From Rebecca billardiae RCC1528 (lineage: Eukaryota > Haptophyta): a DNA stretch of 64,000 bases. The translations under genes and the position numbers were made by a program. Every line of letters starts with the position of its first letter. The stretch's first letter is position 1. Positions 60,705 through 64,000 of this stretch are shown piece by piece. The notes under the pieces were generated by a model. It had not been told where the DNA came from and did no database searches. It worked only from the letters and a program-made list of their open reading frames with translations. The DNA is taken from NCBI GenBank assembly GCA_965240325.2, contig OZ251225.1:1426001-1490000 (forward strand), in the 5' to 3' direction.

Positions 60705-61916
60705 CTATCTCCACACGCGCACGCGGCCCGGGAAGCGGCGCTCGAGGCCGACAAGGTACGCGTGCTCCGAGCGGTACAGATGCTGCGCGCCCTCCTTCTC
60801 GGCCCGCTCGGGCGAGAAGTAGTGCTCGCGCGGCGTGCCGAAGCCGTACACGTCGAGCGCCTCGCACAGCGCGAGCGCGGCGAGCACGCCGTTGAAGCCG
60901 CTCGTCGGGTGCGAGCGGCCGTCGGCGTACGCGGGGATCTGCGCGTCGACGTGCTCGGCGAACGAGTCCGCGCGCACGTACACGGCGGGCGCGCGCCGCG
61001 CGCCGCCGCCCGCCGCCTCGCGCTGCGCGAACGCGAGCAGCTCGGCCGCGCCGTTGCGCCGGGGCACGAAGAGGAGGGCGGGCGGCGGCATCTGCTCGGC
61101 GTAGAAGTCGCAGCCGGCGACGCGCGCGGCCTCGCGCGCGCCGTCGGCGCGGAGCTCGACGCGCGTGGCCTTGCCGGCGAGGCACGCGCGCGTCTGCACG
61201 TCGGCGAGCACCGCGAGCGTCGTGCGCGCGCCCGCGTCGGCGGCGAACCCGCCGCCCGCCGGCGCGCCGTTGAAGCGCATCACGAGCTCGTGCGCGTCGA
61301 TGTACGGCCCGTAGCCGGAGCGCAGCAGGCTGCCCGACGAGCCGACGACGGCGCACGTGCGCGCGAGCGAGGCGCCGGCGAGGTCGCGCTCGGGGAGCGC
61401 CGCCGCGAGCCCCGGCGCGAGCCGCGCGTGCGCGGCGTCCGCGTGCGGCGGCGCGTCGAACGCGTCGCGCGTCCACACGAGCCGCACGCCTGCCGGGAGC
61501 GGCGCGAGCGCGCGCCCGCCGCGCGCGGGCGGCGCGGTGAAGGGCAGCTCGGGTGGCTCGAGGCCGGACGGGACCAGCGCCGCGCGCGCGGGGCCTCCGC
61601 GGCGCGGCGGTGGCGAGGGGGAGGGCGGTGGCGGCGGCGGCGGCGGCGGCGAGTCCGAGCGGCCGGCGGCGGCGGCGCGCCGCGGCGCGGCAGCCACCGC
61701 CGCGGGCTGCTCGGCGTCGCGCCGGCGGCCCGCCCATCGGACGTGCGGCGCGTATCCCCACAGCGCGAGGCCGAGCAGCGTCAGCACCCACGCGCCCAGC
61801 GCCGCGACGAAGACGAGGCGCGCCGCGCGCCCGCGCGGCGCGGACGCCATCGTGCGCGCCGCCACCATCGACGAATTTGTGCTTGTTGGATCGAGAATGG
61901 ATTCGCAAGTGGCCAT
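60705..61916 (-). CDS. GT29 sialyltransferase-like glycosyltransferase
   Basis: A 403-residue type II membrane protein. The membrane anchor is near residues 33-55 (LVFVAALGAWVLTLLGLALW), then a Pro-rich stem. The sialyl motif L is at about 187-233 (CAVVGSSGSLLRSGYGPYID, HELVMRFNGAP), motif S at about 335-360 (SHPTSGFNGVLAALALCEAL, DVYGFG), motif III at HYFSP (H365) and motif VS with the Glu (E384) near HLYRSEHAYL. The key Gly, Cys, Asn and His positions are present. GT29 enzymes use CMP-sugars: sialic acid in animals, probably Kdo or Dha in plants. Given the Kdo transferase elsewhere in the window, CMP-Kdo is a reasonable candidate donor, but this is inference. Alternative starts at M17 and M23 are possible. 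Confidence 0.88.
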   Translation of the reverse strand: MATCESILDPTSTNSSMVAARTMASAPRGRAARLVFVAALGAWVLTLLGLALWGYAPHVRWAGRRRDAEQPAAVAAAPRRAAAAGRSDSPPPPPPPPPSPSPPPRRGGPARAALVPSGLEPPELPFTAPPARGGRALAPLPAGVRLVWTRDAFDAPPHADAAHARLAPGLAAALPERDLAGASLARTCAVVGSSGSLLRSGYGPYIDAHELVMRFNGAPAGGGFAADAGARTTLAVLADVQTRACLAGKATRVELRADGAREAARVAGCDFYAEQMPPPALLFVPRRNGAAELLAFAQREAAGGGARRAPAVYVRADSFAEHVDAQIPAYADGRSHPTSGFNGVLAALALCEALDVYGFGTPREHYFSPERAEKEGAQHLYRSEHAYLVGLERRFPGRVRVWR

Positions 61917-62216
61917 GCATTTTCACATAGCGCTATTTTTGGCCGGATGTCGTGCCGCGGCCCGGGTGGGGTACTTTTCGGCGTTAGGTTACCCTTGCAC
62001 GCTTCGGCTGCTCATATTGATGTTCGTCCGCGCTCCATCAACACCAGTATTCGGCCGTCGAGGCTGAACCGGAATCGGCGATCGAGAGCTCAACCACAAT
62101 CTGATGAATGTGATGACTTCGTGATAATAATAAGACAGTAGTTGACTGGGCGGCCCTTGCTGATGAGTCTGAGAAAATAGTCAGCGCACGAATCGAGGGC
62201 GCTTGATACCGTGCGA
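61917..62216. promoter_or_regulatory. Divergent 300-bp promoter region, GT29 / nucleoside-hydrolase-like
   Basis: Less GC-rich than the coding flanks. No specific sites were recognised. Confidence 0.4.
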
Positions 62217-64000
62217 ATGATGACGCATCAGGCCGTGCAAGAGCCCGAACCCGCCGCGCATCATCAGCTAGAGGAGGGTCCTTGGCCGAGCACGAGCCAG
62301 CGGAGGGCCTTGGCTTGCCCGCGGGCCTCGGCAGTGGCAGCGCGGTCGCTCGGGGGCGCTCCTCGGCGCGCCGTGCCGCAGCCACCGATGGCGCGCGATG
62401 CGTGGAGCGGGGTGGGCCCGCTCGTCGTCCGCCGCGCCGGCAGCCAGTCGCCGCCGCCGCCCGCGCCCGCGCCCGAGGCGGCGGCCGCGCCCGCGCCCGC
62501 CGGCCCGTACGGCATGCTCATCATCGCCGACCCGGGCCCGCAGCCGGACGCGATCGAGGCGCTGCTCGTCGCGGGCGTGCTGCACAAGCGCGGCGTGATC
62601 CAGCTGCGCGGCGTGATCTGCAACGGCGGCGGCCAGGCGCGCGCGCGCGCGCGGCTCGCGCGCTGCGTGTTCTCCCACGTCGGCGTCTCGGGCGTGCCGA
62701 TCGGCGTCGGCTCCGACGGCGCCGAGCAGGAGCCCGCGTCGCACGAGTGCGCGCGCGCGCGCGCGCCGCGCCGCGCCGCGCCGCGCCGCGCGCGACCCCT
62801 CCTCCCTCTCGGGCGTTGCCGCCGTCGTCGTCGTCGTCGCCGTCGCCGCGCGCGCCCGGCCGGTGGGAGCGCTCACCCGCCCGCCCCGCGCGCGCGCGCG
62901 CGCGCGCGCCGCAGGTACGGCATCAGGGGGTACTCGCGCGTGGACGAGGAGCGGCTGCTCGACGGCGCCGCGCTGCTCACGTACGTGCTGCGCACGGCGC
63001 CCGACCGCTCGCTCCGCGTCGTGCTGCTCGCCTCGTCGCAGCGCGACTTTGCCGACGCGCTGCGCGTGAGCCCGCAGCTCGTGCGCCGCGCGGTGCACGC
63101 CGTGTACGCGCACGGCGGGCTGCGGCCGGACGCGTCGGCGCTGGGCGGCTGGGCGCCGGACCCGGCGGCGAGCGCGGACCTCGACGCGGACCTCGACTCG
63201 GCGGCGCGCGTCGTCGCCTTCTGCCTGGGCAGCGGCGTGCGCCTGCGCCTCACCGCGGCGGCCGCGGTGCCGATGGTGCCGATGTCGCTCGTGCGCGCGC
63301 TCGCCGAGCGCACGCACTGCCCCGTGATGACGTACCTGGCGAACGCGCAGTACCTCGGGCTGCAGGGGCTGTGGGAGCGCGTGGCGGAGGGGCGCGCGCC
63401 GCCGCACGCGAGCCGGCGCTGGTTCTTCGACACCTTCTGCAAGCCCGGCGCGCTCGACGCGCTCGGCGGGCCAACCGCGCTGCAGCGGCTCGCGCCGAGC
63501 GCGCGGCTGCACCGCCAGCTCGCGGGCTACGTGCAGCCGCACGCGGTCGCGACGCTGCTCTCCGCGCTCGACGGCGCGCGGCTGGGCGGCGGGCCGGGCG
63601 TGGGCGTGGGCCGGCGCGCCGCCGCGGCGCTGCGCGCGCCGCGCGCGCCGCTCGAGGTCGGCGGCGTCGCGCACGAGCTCGGCACGGCGCCCGAGCACGG
63701 CGCCGACTCGCAGGCGGTCGTGAGCGTGTTGCGCGAGACTTATCGCGACGTCGTGCTCGCCACCGCCGCCTCCGCCGCGGCGGAGCGCGCGCGCGCGGAG
63801 GCGGCGGAGCGCGCGGCGCGCGCGGGCGGCGCGCTCACCTACGCCGCCGTCGCGACCTCCACCGCGGGCAAGCTCTCGTGGTGGTGCTCGTGGCACCTGC
63901 CCTGCCTCGGCTCGTCGCGCGAGCGGCTCAAGGCGGCGGCGATCGGGCCGGCGACCGCCGAGCTCGGCGGCGGCCCGGCCACGCCGCGCACGTCGGGGCA
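62217..64000 (+). CDS. Nucleoside-hydrolase-like protein, 3' end outside the window
   Basis: Two exons are visible (62217-62746 and 62915 to the window edge) with a 168-base GT-AG intron; 538 residues can be read and no stop is reached. The IUNH fold is recognisable: GMLIIADPGPQPDAIEALL (family xDTDPGxDDAxAL), LRGVICNGGG, VPIGVG, RVVLLASSQRDFADALRVSP (family lvALGPLTNlA) followed by LVRRAVHAVYAHGG, and LDSAARVVAFCLGSGVRLRL (DPEAAxxVF). The metal-binding Asp cluster is reduced to one Asp of DPG plus one later, and the GPLTN motif is gone, so ribonucleoside hydrolysis is doubtful. Residues after about 390 (AAERARAEAAERAARAGG) look helical. The 57-residue N-terminal extension before MARDAWSG is in frame; the shorter start at 62388 is also possible. 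Confidence 0.72.
   Translation, partial: MMTHQAVQEPEPAAHHQLEEGPWPSTSQRRALACPRASAVAARSLGGAPRRAVPQPPMARDAWSGVGPLVVRRAGSQSPPPPAPAPEAAAAPAPAGPYGMLIIADPGPQPDAIEALLVAGVLHKRGVIQLRGVICNGGGQARARARLARCVFSHVGVSGVPIGVGSDGAEQEPASHECARARAPRRAAPRRARPLLPLGRCRRRRRRRRRRARPAGGSAHPPAPRARARARRRYGIRGYSRVDEERLLDGAALLTYVLRTAPDRSLRVVLLASSQRDFADALRVSPQLVRRAVHAVYAHGGLRPDASALGGWAPDPAASADLDADLDSAARVVAFCLGSGVRLRLTAAAAVPMVPMSLVRALAERTHCPVMTYLANAQYLGLQGLWERVAEGRAPPHASRRWFFDTFCKPGALDALGGPTALQRLAPSARLHRQLAGYVQPHAVATLLSALDGARLGGGPGVGVGRRAAAALRAPRAPLEVGGVAHELGTAPEHGADSQAVVSVLRETYRDVVLATAASAAAERARAEAAERAARAGGALTYAAVATSTAGKLSWWCSWHLPCLGSSRERLKAAAIGPATAELGGGPATPRTSG

Noticed and set aside
60631-61926. 431-codon minus-strand frame overlapping the GT29 gene
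   Set aside because: It is an alternative frame of the same strand with Arg/Ala noise; the GT29 motifs are all in the frame ending at 60705.
1-64000. Bacterial origin of the window
   Set aside because: A Kdo transferase and FkbM-type gene might suggest bacteria, but spliced STT3, UBR, CacyBP, GPD2 and POP4 genes show nuclear eukaryotic DNA.

Overview
The window is nuclear DNA from a eukaryote, most likely a unicellular alga. It is very GC-rich and carries about 29 protein genes on both strands with short spacers. Introns are few and short (82-250 bases) and mostly start GTGCGC and end CAG; one clear GC-AG intron is present. The proteins are eukaryotic: STT3, a UBR-family ubiquitin ligase, a PHD-JmjC protein, KIF-binding protein, CacyBP, POP4/Rpp29 and mitochondrial FAD-glycerol-3-phosphate dehydrogenase. 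They sit beside features common in algae: secretory leaders, a Kdo transferase, a GT29 sialyltransferase-like enzyme, GT77 and exostosin glycosyltransferases. A haptophyte (prymnesiophyte) fits best, and a pelagophyte is possible. This placement is inference.

Layout. 1-11 kb: a partial membrane protein, a leader-bearing unknown protein, a PHD-JmjC protein, STT3 with a C-terminal ankyrin extension, and a Gln/Gly-rich protein. 11-18.3 kb: an accessory, repeat-rich stretch with a direct-repeat-flanked element, duplicated segments, broken coding remnants, one copy of a dispersed repeat, and a large tandem duplication that holds an array of hairpins showing covariation. 18.3-31 kb: kdtA, a 2490-residue UBR ligase in five exons, and an Ala-rich helical protein. 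31-48 kb: an amino-acid transporter, KIFBP, an exostosin-type GT, a second copy of the dispersed repeat, a 2OG oxygenase, a membrane kringle protein, a GT77 enzyme, a degenerate seryl-tRNA-synthetase paralogue, CacyBP with a 17-nt micro-exon, and an SGNH-fold protein lacking its catalytic residues. 48-64 kb: a methyltransferase, GPD2, an ADPRibase-Mn-type phosphoesterase, a small membrane protein, POP4, a PX protein, an FkbM methyltransferase, a GT29 enzyme, and a nucleoside-hydrolase-like gene that runs off the end.

No operon-like organisation is seen, but many genes are divergent pairs separated by 100-600 bases, which implies shared promoters. Functionally there is an excess of glycan genes (STT3, KdtA, exostosin, GT77, GT29, and perhaps FkbM), consistent with a cell that makes elaborate surface polysaccharide or scales. 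Three genes look like inactivated members of enzyme families: SerRS-like, SGNH-like and nucleoside-hydrolase-like. No tRNA, rRNA, CRISPR array, insertion sequence or viral gene was recognised.
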